From: Smittium culicis
Lineage: Eukaryota; Kickxellomycota; Harpellomycetes; Harpellales; Legeriomycetaceae
DNA: 18,933 nt
Assembly (NCBI GenBank): GCA_001970855.1
Contig: LSSN01004141.1
Coordinates: forward strand, 1 to 18,933
Reading direction: 5' to 3'
Below are positions 9,541 to 18,933 of the stretch, in pieces. Positions within the stretch are counted from its first letter, which is position 1. Each line of letters opens with the position of its first letter. A program made the position numbers and the translations under genes. Below the pieces are notes generated by a model. That model did not search any database, was not told the DNA's origin, and saw only the letters and a list, made by a program, of their open reading frames with translations.

Positions 9541-11207
9541 ATGCAAGCCGGATCGCCCAAATATAAAGTCGTTGCGCTAGTTAGGTAGGCCTCATTCCTA
9601 TTTCCTTTCCCTTCTATTTATTTTTTTACTCATAATCACCTACCCCCCCCCTCCATTCTAATAATCTTATGCGCTAAATAGCGGCGGTAAAGATAGTGTT
9701 TTTAATATGATGAAATGCGTTGAAAATGGGCATTCTATAGTTGCGCTAGCAAACATACTTCCTCCAGAGAATTCCTCTACAGGTATATCTTTCACAGTTT
9801 CGATAAATTTATCTTTTTTATAATTCACAACAAAAATAGTCCAAATTCAAAAGAAAATTTATAGCTTTAAATTATTTTAATTCCCTATTTCAAAAATTTT
9901 TTTATTCAAAACGTGAGTAGAAGAGGTCGATAGTTTCATGTATCAGACGGTCGGCCAAACGGCTGTTCCTATGATATCCAAATGTATGGAACTTCCTCTA
10001 TACCAACAGCGACTAAACGGAACTGCTATTGATCAATCTCTCGAATACAAAACAACCTCTGGCGACGAAACTGAAGATTTATTTTTACTTCTCTCAAAAG
10101 CCATTAGCGAGCACCCCGAAATCAACGCCGTTTCAGTCGGTGCTATACTATCTTCATATCAAGCAAATAGAGTTCAAAACGTGTAATCTCTTTTTTATTA
10201 TTTTTAATTTGTTTTCACATACTTTTCTTTCATCCTTATTCTGATTAGATCTTTTCATGATAATCTCATCTTTACTTGCTCTTGTTCTTGCCCTTTATCA
10301 AATCTAAATAAATTATAAATTGTATACATCATAGGTGCGATAGGCTAGGTATTACTATGCTTGCCTTCTTATGGCAGCTTGACCAAATCGAGCTGCTAGA
10401 CGATATGATCAATTCTGGTATGAACTCTGTACTGATCAAAATAGCTTGTATAGGTAAGCTCAATCCAATTTTTTTTATTTTTTTTTGTACGTCTGCTTTT
10501 AACTTTTTTTTCATTCAGTTTAATTATCAACTTTAATTTGAGTTTAGTAAATTTTCTTCTAATCCTCGTAATACACTCAACTAGGTTTATCAAAGTCTGA
10601 TTTGGTTAAAAGCTTGGCTGAAATGCAACCAAAACTCTTAAAATTGGTAAATTTACGTTCATATCACTATTCTAACAAGATTAAAATAGACCATATGTAT
10701 ATAATTTTATGTGTATGAAAGTAGGATGAGAGTTTGACATAAACAAGCCTACATTTTTTTTCCAATAATTCACCTTCATCTAATAACCACCTAATAAATT
10801 ATTGTTAAAATAAAAATTTTGTCCTTGTAATTTATTTTTAGAATAAGATGTACGGATGCCACGTTTGCGGCGAAGGTGGCGAGTTCGAAACGTTCACGCT
10901 TGATTGTCCGCTATTTAAAAAAAGGATTCAAATGTAATTTTACAACCTTAATTTTTTGTTTTTTTTTTTAGCTCTCTACTATTTACTAATACCGAAAAAA
11001 AAAATCTAAATACTTTTAGACTTTATTATGTATACATACACATATTATTTATATAGCACAAAATAAAAACAAATAAATAGTATTAACCTTTTTTAATTGC
11101 GTTTTTATCGATTTAGCGATGACTGGGAGACAGTAATTCACTCTGATGATGCCTTTGCCCCCGTTTGCTTTGCAAAGCTAACCAAACTCTCCCTGGTTGA
11201 TAAATAA
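9541..11207 (+). CDS. DPH6: diphthine-ammonia ligase, compact single-domain form, seven exons
   Basis: Exons 9541-9584, 9682-9782, 9921-10182, 10335-10453, 10585-10646, 10842-10933 and 11117-11207 join in phase to 256 residues. This enzyme makes the last step of diphthamide on elongation factor 2, an ATP-dependent amidation of diphthine in the cytosol. The PP-loop SGGKDS is at 15-20 with its first serine codon split by intron 1. DSFMYQTVG (52-60), VGAILSSYQ (121-129) and [12 protein letters not shown] (202-213) are family signatures. The length matches the animal/archaeal form (human DPH6 is 267 residues) and lacks the C-terminal RidA-like domains of the 685-residue S. cerevisiae Dph6. Introns are 97, 138, 152, 131, 195 and 183 nt, all ending TAG. 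Exon 3 could instead start at 9924 using an AAG acceptor, dropping one glutamate. Confidence 0.95.
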
Positions 11208-11687
11208 CTGTTAATTCTTGGCTTATGAAAGACTGTTTTTTTTATTTATTTATATCACTAAAAAATAGCTTTACCTCCTCTTTCAAACATTTCCCTCCTC
11301 CTTTGTCTCCTCCATTTATCTTAAAAACTCATTAGATTTTATTTTTACTACCTATCCTCTAGCAATTAATATAATCTAAAACGCACTTTTTAAATAAAAA
11401 TATATATACATCATTCAATTTCATAAATATAATAGAAAAAATAAACATAGCCAACCATTCTCTTCAGTTCATAACGTCTTGTTTTTACTGGCTATATTCT
11501 GGATTTGGATTTACTTTTTTTTTTTTTTTGTAAATTTAGACCTAAAATTTTATATATCATTCAAAAACTTACATTTAAACAATGTTAACTCCAATACTCA
11601 CTAATAAGTCTAAAATAATATATCAACTATAGATATAAAAACAATTGAAATCGATTTTGATAAAAAAATACAAGCTTAACTTGGAAT
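11208..11687. other. AT-rich spacer between DPH6 and NSE2
   Basis: About 480 bases between two genes on the same strand. They must hold the DPH6 3' end and the NSE2 promoter. I see only A/T runs, with a pyrimidine-rich tract around 11270-11330, and no recognisable site. Confidence 0.6.
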
Positions 11688-13389
11688 ATGTCGGATTCAG
11701 ACAGCGATTATAGCCAACGTATCGAACACACCCAGGGTATCGCAAATGAACCCGAAGTCGATAAAAGAAGCGTTATATACAGTCTCAAATCTTTAGACCA
11801 GGAAATAGATTCTTTAAAAAACTGCATCAAAACCGCAATCGATTCTTCGGTACTTTCATCTTTAGATTTGAAGGAATCTATGGGCAACAACACGGTAACT
11901 ATTTTAACTATACCTTCGCCACTACAAATAAATTAAATCAAGTTAAAATAGATATCTCTAAATATCATTGTTTTTTTATTACCCAAATCGTAACGCATGC
12001 CTAAATAAAATACTTCTTGTTTATTTTAGCTTGCATGGTTTCATTTAAAAAACCTAAATACAATCAGACTCTTTTGCATTTTTCTCCATTTTATAATAAA
12101 TTTACACTTTTATTAATTAGAATTTATTATTCTTTTGGCGGATTTTCGATATTACTAATCAGATTTTTCTTTGTCGCCTTTTAAATATAGCCTCTTATCG
12201 ATTACGAGAAAATAATTAAAGATTTGGCAGATGAAAACGAAAATATACAGATATTAAAGTCTTCATTATCTGAATTGCAAAACTTTGATTTAGAGGTATT
12301 TATAGCTTAATATACCATTCATATATGTTTTTTTCTATATATTTAAATTAAACCAAATTTTCATGATAACTTGCGCATTGATTCAATCAAATTCTTGAAG
12401 TTTTTTCAATAAGCTTTATACAAATATATCTTGCATAAAATAAAACAAATAGGACAAAAATGTAACAACTCAATATAGTGACCTACTTAAAACTCACTTG
12501 GAACAATACAACAAAAGCTCTGACCATTCTAAGTACGGTAAACTTGATTGGTATAAAGATTATAAATCACAACTTTGGGAAATTACAAATTTTGGCGAGC
12601 CCATGCCCCAAATTTTTGATGATGGCGACTCGGACTCTGACGAAGATATAGTTGTGCAGTCGATGACAACAAACTTTAAATGTCCTCTAACAACAAAGAT
12701 CTTTGAATCCCCGATGACAAGGTATGTACAACTTATTCTCTTTTTTATTTTCTTTTATAGTTATGGCGTTTGAGAGATTATCTGCGGGCTCAAAAAAAAT
12801 ATATTATTTACAGGAAACTCCATTTATTAGTAATAAATGAACTCAGCAACAAATTTTGTTAAATTAATATCCTTTAATAAATTTTGTTATTAAATACATG
12901 AATTAAAAATCACTAATGTTGTCTAGTAAAAAATCAACAAATCAAAAAAAATTTGTTGCTTTTATACTACCTTATTCAACCATATACGCACCACTCTCTT
13001 TTTTACGTTTCTAACTATCGATATCAACTCCACAGCCACCTAAAATGTAACTATAAAATCGAATTAATTCTTTTTCTTTTTCCTTCTTTGTTAAACAACA
13101 GCAAATTATGTAAGCACAGCTACTCAAAAGAAGCTGTTCGAGAATATATCCGCAATGGCAAAAGATCGTGTCCTGTTACAGGTTGCTCAAAAACTATCAG
13201 CTTATCTGACCTATACGATAACAAAATCCTCGAAAATAGAGTCAATCGCCATTTAAGAATCAAACTCTCTTCTGATCTAAATAAAAATGTAAATATTCTC
13301 CTCTTCTTTCCACTACTTTTTTAATGTTATACTTAACTCTATTAAATTTTTAAATTGGTAAAATTCAATAGTATACCGTTCTCAGATAG
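11688..13389 (+). CDS. NSE2: Nse2/Mms21 SUMO E3 ligase (SP-RING) of the SMC5/6 complex, five exons
   Basis: Exons 11688-11894, 12191-12295, 12453-12721, 13102-13288 and 13372-13389 join in phase to 261 residues (yeast Mms21 267, human NSE2 247). An acidic start is followed by helical, likely coiled-coil stretches (about 23-104) that in this family bind the SMC5 arm. An acidic DDGDSDSDEDI segment precedes the SP-RING. The RING has FKCPLTTKIFESP at 179-191, then LCKHSYSKEAV (196-206) and CPVTGC (217-222); the expected zinc ligands C197, H199, C217 and C222 are present, with C181 as the conserved leading cysteine. The protein transfers SUMO during DNA repair and chromosome segregation in the nucleus. 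Intron 3 (380 nt) splits the SP-RING. The last exon encodes only five residues; if intron 4 is retained, translation instead ends at 13322-13324 with an 11-residue hydrophobic tail. The first four exons are secure and the 3' end is not. Confidence 0.92.
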
Positions 13390-13414
13390 CTATCAACTTG
13401 ACACTAATCGCCAA

Positions 13415-13766
13415 TTTAGCGCCTAATTTTTGGATTTTTACATTAAAAGCAATATATACTATATGACACTATATGTAACAGCGCCATTTTACCGAATTTT
13501 ATTTTTATAGATACTACTTTTTTTTAGCGCTATTTGATACATTACAATTAAATCGATCACTAACTAACATTTAGTCCTTTTGGCTTACATTTTCATTTAA
13601 GCATCGTTCATTATTTATTGCCTAGATAACACTATAGATAGACACCTTCTATCTAATTATTTAAATTGACCAATCCAATATTATGATCATCATTTTTATT
13701 CACAGTTTATTTTTTATCCACTCTATCAACTTAAATTAATACAACTTTAGATTTTGCGCCATTTTT
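13415..13766. promoter_or_regulatory. cluster of four GCGC-core motifs 3' of NSE2
   Basis: TTTAGCGCC at 13415-13423, AACAGCGCCATTTT at 13477-13490, TTTTTAGCGC at 13521-13530 and TTTTGCGCCATTTT at 13753-13766. In such AT-rich DNA these cores are conspicuous, and the T-run plus GCGC shape recalls E2F/MBF cell-cycle elements. A function is inference only; no gene start lies close by. Confidence 0.25.
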
Positions 13767-14435
13767 TCTAATTTATCTTTCTTTAAAATCTTAAAATATC
13801 CCTACTAATTACACAAGGATTTTATCAAAATATCTAAATAAATATGAAAAAAACTAAGTGAACTATTAGAAAGTAGCCCTAAATAAATTCCATTTTTTCA
13901 AATTCCTTTACCCCTCCATGATTTTTTCCCGCCTTCATTAAGCCATAATTAGTTGAATTTATATCTCATTGGTATATACTACCGATAAAAGTAACTATAT
14001 AATATCCCCTAATTGTCATCAGTAAATAGTATACATAATAACGGAGCTGAGAAAATTCGTTCAAAGGATTATTTTTCATTGAAAATTTACTCAATAAAAA
14101 TTTACCATTGACATATTTTTTCACTTTTAGTTTACTAACAATATAGCATAAAAAAATCAACTTATTCAATTAACAACCGAAGTATAAACATGTGTTTGCA
14201 TTATCATACATATATCATTTTTTAAATTAATTCTTATTAAATTATTGTAAAATAGTGGGTTTACAATTTCTAAAAGTAAAAATAAGTCCGTCTGTATATC
14301 TATATAAAAGTACAAATCCAATACTTATTGATTATTAAAAAATGGATTATAGCTGATATTATTTAATACAAAATATGCAAAGTATTGCTTTCTAAGAATT
14401 TATGAGATTAGCTAGTTTATTTGGACTATATTTAA

Positions 14436-14690
14436 AACTTTTATCAATCAAATTCTAAATTTTCTAAAAGATATTGGAGGAATGATAAAATAGATAGAAG
14501 TGCTTCTAGAAGTGTTTCAAATCATAATGTATTAAAACGTATTATAATTTATATACATTTTAATATGCTTGAGATCATGCTAGAGACACAAAATTACAAA
14601 CCGCCAAATTTTCAAATAAAATTTTTTGGTCTGCTCTCAAAAATAATAAAAGTTATAAATTATGATGAATTTTTTTGTCCAGATTTCTGA
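14436..14690 (+). other. 84-codon open stretch without an early start, unassigned
   Basis: The frame is open from after a TAA at 14433-14435 to a TGA at 14688-14690. The first ATG lies about halfway. The wording (for example LETQNYKPPNFQIKFFGLL) is less biased than expected for pure A/T sequence, but no family is recognised and no flanking splice sites make a gene. In DNA this AT-rich a run of this length is not significant by itself. Confidence 0.15.
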
Positions 14691-16296
14691 GAATATATAA
14701 TTTAATAGTAACAATCGACAATAGTCAAATAAAAACAAGTCCGGTTGTACCAAAAAATCTATAATGCATTGAAATTTTATATCGATATGGCAAAAAAAAA
14801 TCTGAGAATAAATTTATATAGTATGGATAGTATATGTAACAAGATTTATTTTTGATAATTTATTATGGAAATATAAAATTAATTCTGTTATAGCGCCTTT
14901 AAAACTTTAAAAGTAATTTTAATCATTTATACGCTATTCGTGTGATATTGATATAATCACGTATATCAACTGTTATAGTTTTTTACAATTAAACAAAAAA
15001 ATGGTCTATTTTTGAAGAATCTTTAACCACTTACTACGTAAATCAAAAAAAATAAATACTAGCTTTAATTCCTCAAAGTATTCACGTTATTTCAGATTTT
15101 AGTCGAAATAATTAATAAAGATATATTCTTTTTTTATAGTACAAATGGATGTTTAATTCATATTCCACAATTTTTCGGAGATAATCTGTATCTAAATGTG
15201 GACTGAAGTAATTATAGAGATAATAATAATCAGTAAAGATAATAAGCAGCTCTATAGACTAATTTTTATTCAAATTGTTCATGTTTCCAAATACTTTGAA
15301 TAAATTTATGAAAATGTATAAGGCTATGTGAAAATTTTTGATATCCAATTATATCAGGCCTAAATAAGACAGAGAATTTATCCAGTAAGAAATTTTGATT
15401 TTTTTTTAGCCAAAAAATCACCATAAACAGCGGATATAAATAATTTGATAAATATCAGGGGAAAAGTATCATGTAAAGACTTTTAAGACTGACAAGGTAG
15501 ATTTTAAACGCTTATAATTTTCTACCGCTTATCTTAATGAAGATTTATGGATCATATAAAGAACAAAAAATGAATAATCATGTATTTATAAAAAAGATTC
15601 AAGATTATAATATACAATTAAGAGCTTCAGCTAAAAAAAAAAAAGAAATTTTGATATGGAGATACAATATAAAAAAAAAACAGTTTAATAAAATTAAGAT
15701 TATCGAGTCAAATTTTTTATTCTAAATTAAAGCCTTTAAATAAAAATCCCGTCTAATAAATATATTTACTGAAATTGCTAATGAAATTAAACATTACATA
15801 TGCCAATATTAAAATATTTATGTGCAATTATTTAGTAGTTTGACTACTTAAATTATAATTATTCTACAATTATATCTATTTTATTTAGCGGCTATAAATA
15901 AAATTAAATTTATTTCAATATCGTTTTACTAATAAAAATTAAATTTTACTAGTAATATGTTTAAAAAACTTTTTTTTGCGGAATATAAACTTGGTGGAAA
16001 ATTACTAGACGAAAAATAAACTAGAAAAAAATCTTTTTTGATGAATTTTCTCGTCTCGATATAAAATACTGTTTAAATATCCTATTCTTATCTTAATTTA
16101 GAACATTCATTACAGCTTATTTGTACTAAAGTTCCTCTCAACTATTGGTGGTAAGTCATTTTGGACACATTCCACTTTATTGATGGATAAAACAGATTTT
16201 AAATTAGTAAATATAAGTGCAAAAACAAAGATTTGTAAGATGTATAAACTCTCCTAGAGCACCCCTATTGTACAATTATACATTTATAAAGTCGTA

Positions 16297-16305
16297 TTTC
16301 GCGCG
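16297..16305 (+). promoter_or_regulatory. TTTCGCGCG element
   Basis: TTTCGCGC fits the E2F/DP consensus TTTSSCGC exactly. It ends 37 bases before the ATG of the weak gene model at 16343. The position is suggestive, but the factor and the gene are both unproven. Confidence 0.25.
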
Positions 16306-16342
16306 ATAAAGTAATTTTTTAATATAGAACATTAAACCTACT

Positions 16343-16770
16343 ATGAACAATGAACAACAAAGACAGACCTATCAGCAGCAAAAAAACGTTGAGGACCTTC
16401 AGTGTAGAATTCAGGTAATTTCCAAAACACTTGAATAGGGAAAAAATGTATATTTTATCAGCCTCCAAACCAAGATGATAAAAAATTGAAAATCCATGAC
16501 ACTTAGTACAAGTCTTACTACTATGGAAAAATGTTCCCCAAGATTAAAACCAAAAGTAGCTATTTAAAAATTTTTGGTAGAATAAAATTGTGTTCCGATC
16601 TAAAACTTAAATCAAAATTGGACACTCTGCGCCTTACGGGGGCTATTTTAAAATCAACGAGCTCAATAAAAACCTTAAACTTAGCCAACAAGCTGGAAAA
16701 AAAAGATAAGCCAGTGTTTGAGAGATTGGTATTTATGGATTTATTATTATTAAAATTATATAAGAGATAG
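16343..16770 (+). CDS. hypothetical protein, weak two-exon model
   Basis: ATG at 16343 opens a 72-nt exon (16343-16414) rich in Gln and Asn, reading NVEDLQCRIQ before a GTAATT donor; that donor is also used in DPH6 and the reductase gene. A TTAG acceptor at 16506 rejoins in phase an open exon 16507-16770, giving 111 residues over a 92-nt intron. The second exon is basic and Lys/Leu-rich and contains the stretch RLTGAILKSTSSIKTLNL. Length and layout loosely recall a prefoldin-type small subunit (yeast Gim4 is 111 residues), but I see no decisive match and do not assign it. An alternative acceptor at 16461 would give a shorter protein ending at 16506. It may be a decayed gene, since the sequence to its right is clearly disrupted. 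Confidence 0.3.
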
Positions 16771-16832
16771 AAGTTTTAGAAAATGGAACAAGGTCAAGGG
16801 CAAGAACATGAGATAGAAGATATCTGTTTTAA

Positions 16833-16863
16833 AGCTTAGCCATTTCTGGGAGATGGCTAAGCT
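16833..16863. repeat. perfect 11-bp inverted repeat, potential hairpin
   Basis: AGCTTAGCCAT (16833-16843) and ATGGCTAAGCT (16853-16863) are exact reverse complements around a 9-base loop. No T-run follows at once that would suggest a simple terminator. The right arm contains the ATG of a 53-codon ORF. Role unknown. Confidence 0.75.
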
Positions 16864-17014
16864 CGTGTTTTTATATCTCTTTTTTATGAATATAATTCTA
16901 GGACTTGTTATGTCTATCAGAAAATTACTGATTGTTATAACAACGCGGCGGTTAATCAGCTTGCTTATTTGTCCATTTGAACAATTGAAAGTTGAGCCCA
17001 TTACAAAATGGTAG
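16853..17014 (+). CDS. small hydrophobic ORF starting in the hairpin arm, doubtful
   Basis: An ATG inside the right arm of the hairpin opens 53 codons to TAG 17012-17014. Residues about 3-20 and 25-40 are hydrophobic, with basic residues (SIRK, TTRR) between and around them, a pattern like a small membrane protein. No family is recognised. The antisense strand is also open over most of this stretch, so chance is a serious alternative. Confidence 0.12.
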   Translation: MAKLVFLYLFFMNIILGLVMSIRKLLIVITTRRLISLLICPFEQLKVEPITKW

Positions 17015-17083
17015 AATCAGAAAAACAAGACACTGTTTTTTACTACAATCGTACTTAAAATTGAATAATTTTCAAACTATTTC

Positions 17084-18742
17084 AGAGAAATTGAAACTAC
17101 GAAAAAATTTGAAATTGAAATGAACTCTCAAATAATCAATTACAGAAAATAAGACTCCCTCATACTCGCATTAAACTAAGTCCACAAATTGAAAACGCAA
17201 AAGAGTCTCAGAATTTCAGAATCACGGACTCAAAAATCCTTGGAATAATTTTTTTTATTCAATCAATCCACCTTTTATCAAATGGATTAATAATTCAAGG
17301 TGGAAAATCCGGTAAGATTCTATATATTTTATTCACAAACTGAAAAAATCAACAAAAAAGTAGATCTCGGCAATACAAAGAGAACCAAAAATTCTTTAAA
17401 CAGAAAAGTTAAACTTTTGAGATAAATTTTTTTGGAATGCGACGCGGTAAATAAGTTGGTTCAAGCGCCTATAAAACAAATTTCAGCAGCATAACACGTC
17501 GAATTTACTCTAAATATACCAACTAAATCTGGTCATGCGGTCAAAAAATCCTGCGGGATTTCAGAGTTGCTAAATGAAAATTCACTAAGCCTTAAAAAAA
17601 ATGGTATAAATGTAGTAAAAACGATACTAGTAGGAACTAAAAGTCATAAAGTTGACTAAAATCCCTCTATCAGCACAAAAATTCAAAAATACTCACCACG
17701 AGGTTTGGAAATTACATCACAGACCACTAATCGCCGGTCAATTTGTGGGCTTTAATGTCATTTTATCTGAATCAGAAGTACCAGTATATCAATATGCGGT
17801 TAAATCTAGAGATCTCCGAATCGATATTAATCGATTTATGCAAAAATCAATATTCTGATATAACGTTCCCTGTCCGCTCTAAACCAATAACATCAATTAT
17901 TTAATATGTTGGAGAAATAATATTTACAGTTAAAACAGTATTCCACTGATCTTGAAGTATATTTATAATAAAGTACCCGTTTCTGTGACTAAGGATGCTT
18001 AAGGGGCAGATTGGGATATCAAAATCGGCATAGTTACTGTGAGCGGAACTTGGTATGGAGTTAAAAAGAACAAATCATTAAACTAAAAAGAGGCTATGAC
18101 CCTACTAAATGCGCTAAAAATTATCGAATTTTACCGGAGAAACAAGGGCAATTTTTTCAATTGATGAACGACAGTGAATTCAAAGCTATTTAATTTATCA
18201 AATTAATTGTGTAAGATCACCATGGAAAACAGAATATTAGTGAAATAACAAAATAACAATCAAAGAAAATATTACAGCTGACTGTGTATCACGGAATGTG
18301 AACAAAATTTTGAACTTGAATCTCCAAAAGCAATTTTTCTCCATATTATACAAACAATGGGAACATCTGATAGCTGAATTATTCTCTTCAGCACAGAAAC
18401 AATATTATAGCCATTGTTTTTCACAAGTACCAGGTTACCAATTTCTAGGTACAGATTTTCCATTTCGCTATTGTCCAAAATTGGAAGCGTTTTTGTACCC
18501 TCCCTCTATTGACACTTAAAGCTTTACAAATTGAAATTTTGTATTAGCTCAAAATGGTAATATTGACTCGAAACTGAATTTCATAGCCGTTGTACCCAGT
18601 ACTATTTAAGCTGAAAACATCTCATCCAATGAGATTTGCGATTTTTACAATCTATGAGAATTTAAAGCTTAGAAAATTTCGAAATCTTTGTTGATAATTT
18701 CTAAAGCCTGATCACGAGCAAATTGATTATTCTATAAGAAAG
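17084..18742 (+). pseudogene. decayed protein-coding gene with weak BTB/BACK-like features
   Basis: Coding-like sequence passes from frame to frame: open stretches at 17084-17151, 17119-17340, 17342-17659 (two internal stops, 17423-17425 and 17492-17494), 17652-17858, 17845-17901, 18003-18086, 18083-18193 and 18298-18742 (several stops). Successive stretches often overlap by only a few bases, which fits frameshift decay better than introns. Around 17650-17900 the reading passes from VPVYQYAVKSRDLRIDINRF into NQYSDITFPV after a frameshift; the SDITF wording before a presumed strand is typical of the start of a BTB/POZ domain. Around 18610-18700 it reads AENISSNEICDFYNL and then, past two stops, KISKSLLIISKA, recalling a BACK domain, which follows BTB in adaptor proteins. 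Such proteins usually recruit substrates to cullin-3 ligases. The family call is tentative; the broken state is well supported. Confidence 0.45.
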
Positions 18743-18933
18743 AAAAAATCAACAAAAATATGCTTCTTCTCTTAAAAATTTTATTTCATGGTTTAAAAAT
18801 AATTCGATTGATCATACATATTATAGTGAAATATCCCTAACAAACTTAATACCCTGCTATAATTTAACTTATCGGACATTTTATTTTACTCTACGGCATT
18901 ATGTGAACATTAGCTTTCTATATTGCGAGAAAA

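Larger units (their letters stand above)
13390..16342. other. gene-poor AT-rich region after NSE2
   Basis: Nearly 3 kb with no recognisable gene. It holds a cluster of GCGC-containing motifs just after NSE2 and an 84-codon open stretch without an early start (14436-14690). There is also a lysine-rich 62-codon ATG ORF at 15537-15725, probably chance. A 53-codon open stretch (about 16096-16257) has coding-like wording. The two stretches AAATAAGTCCGTCTGTA (from 14279) and AAACAAGTCCGGTTGTA (from 14733) may be copies of a diverged repeat. No tRNA, long repeat or transposon end was seen. Confidence 0.55.

Noticed and set aside
10329..10593. Minus-strand ORFs across DPH6 exon 4 and intron 4
   Set aside because: They are antisense to a recognised exon and run into A/T-rich intron sequence.
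13966..14169. 67-codon minus-strand ORF
   Set aside because: It starts with TTG, is dominated by residues of AT-rich codons and has no recognisable domain.
14279..14760. Possible long terminal repeats suggested by the AAGTCCG-containing pair
   Set aside because: Similarity covers only about 17 bases, with no target duplication or primer-binding site; too little for a mobile element.
15537..15725. 62-codon plus-strand ORF rich in Lys, Ile and Asn
   Set aside because: It has a true ATG but its wording follows A/T composition and nothing around it suggests a gene; kept only as a remark in the spacer entry.
16756..17001. 81-codon minus-strand ORF
   Set aside because: It uses an alternative start and its wording follows composition; it is antisense to the hairpin and the small plus-strand ORF, and neither strand gives a family.
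17450..17475. GGTTCAAGCGCC resembling a tRNA B box
   Set aside because: No matching A box, acceptor stem or anticodon arm can be drawn around it.
17652..17858. Stand-alone gene starting with TTG
   Set aside because: The coding-like reading continues in other frames on both sides, so it is better treated as one fragment of the pseudogene.

Overview
The window looks like nuclear DNA of an AT-rich, intron-rich fungus. Coding exons stand out as less AT-rich islands in long A/T-run spacers. Four of the five recognisable genes are split by short spliceosomal introns: 17 introns in all, all with GTA donors, 14 with TAG acceptors, and one with a perfect TACTAAC branch site. The protein families are eukaryotic and one, the permease, is of fungal type. 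The combination of low GC, many introns and wide spacers argues against a typical budding yeast. An early-diverging fungus, for example a Kickxellomycotina gut fungus such as Smittium, is a guess and not a result.

Layout. 1-1259 (minus): 5' part of an intronless amino-acid permease that runs off the left edge. 1260-4889: a 3.6 kb spacer with a 28-bp tandem repeat, a G12 run and some coding-like islands I could not assign. 4890-7349 (minus): a six-exon NADH-cytochrome b5 reductase-like flavoprotein with an N-terminal Oxidored-like cysteine module and an unusually long insert in its NAD domain. 7350-8427: a divergent intergenic region. 8428-8980 (plus): a three-exon YOS1/IER3IP1 gene of 80 residues, too small and split to appear as a single ORF. 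9541-11207 (plus): seven-exon DPH6, diphthine-ammonia ligase, in the compact one-domain form. 11688-13389 (plus): NSE2/MMS21, the SUMO E3 ligase of the SMC5/6 complex, in five exons. 13390 to the end: gene-poor sequence that holds a weak two-exon gene model at 16343-16770, a perfect 11-bp hairpin at 16833-16863, and from about 17084 to 18742 a decayed protein-coding gene readable in shifting frames, with weak BTB/BACK-like character.

The genes do not form a pathway. They are independent housekeeping functions: amino-acid uptake, flavin electron transfer, ER-Golgi traffic, diphthamide synthesis on EF2, and SMC5/6 SUMOylation. I found no tRNA, rRNA, CRISPR or intact mobile element. The most interesting parts are the insert-bearing reductase, the hidden small split gene, the splice-site signature and the right-hand pseudogene zone. 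I do not see a clearly new multi-gene system.
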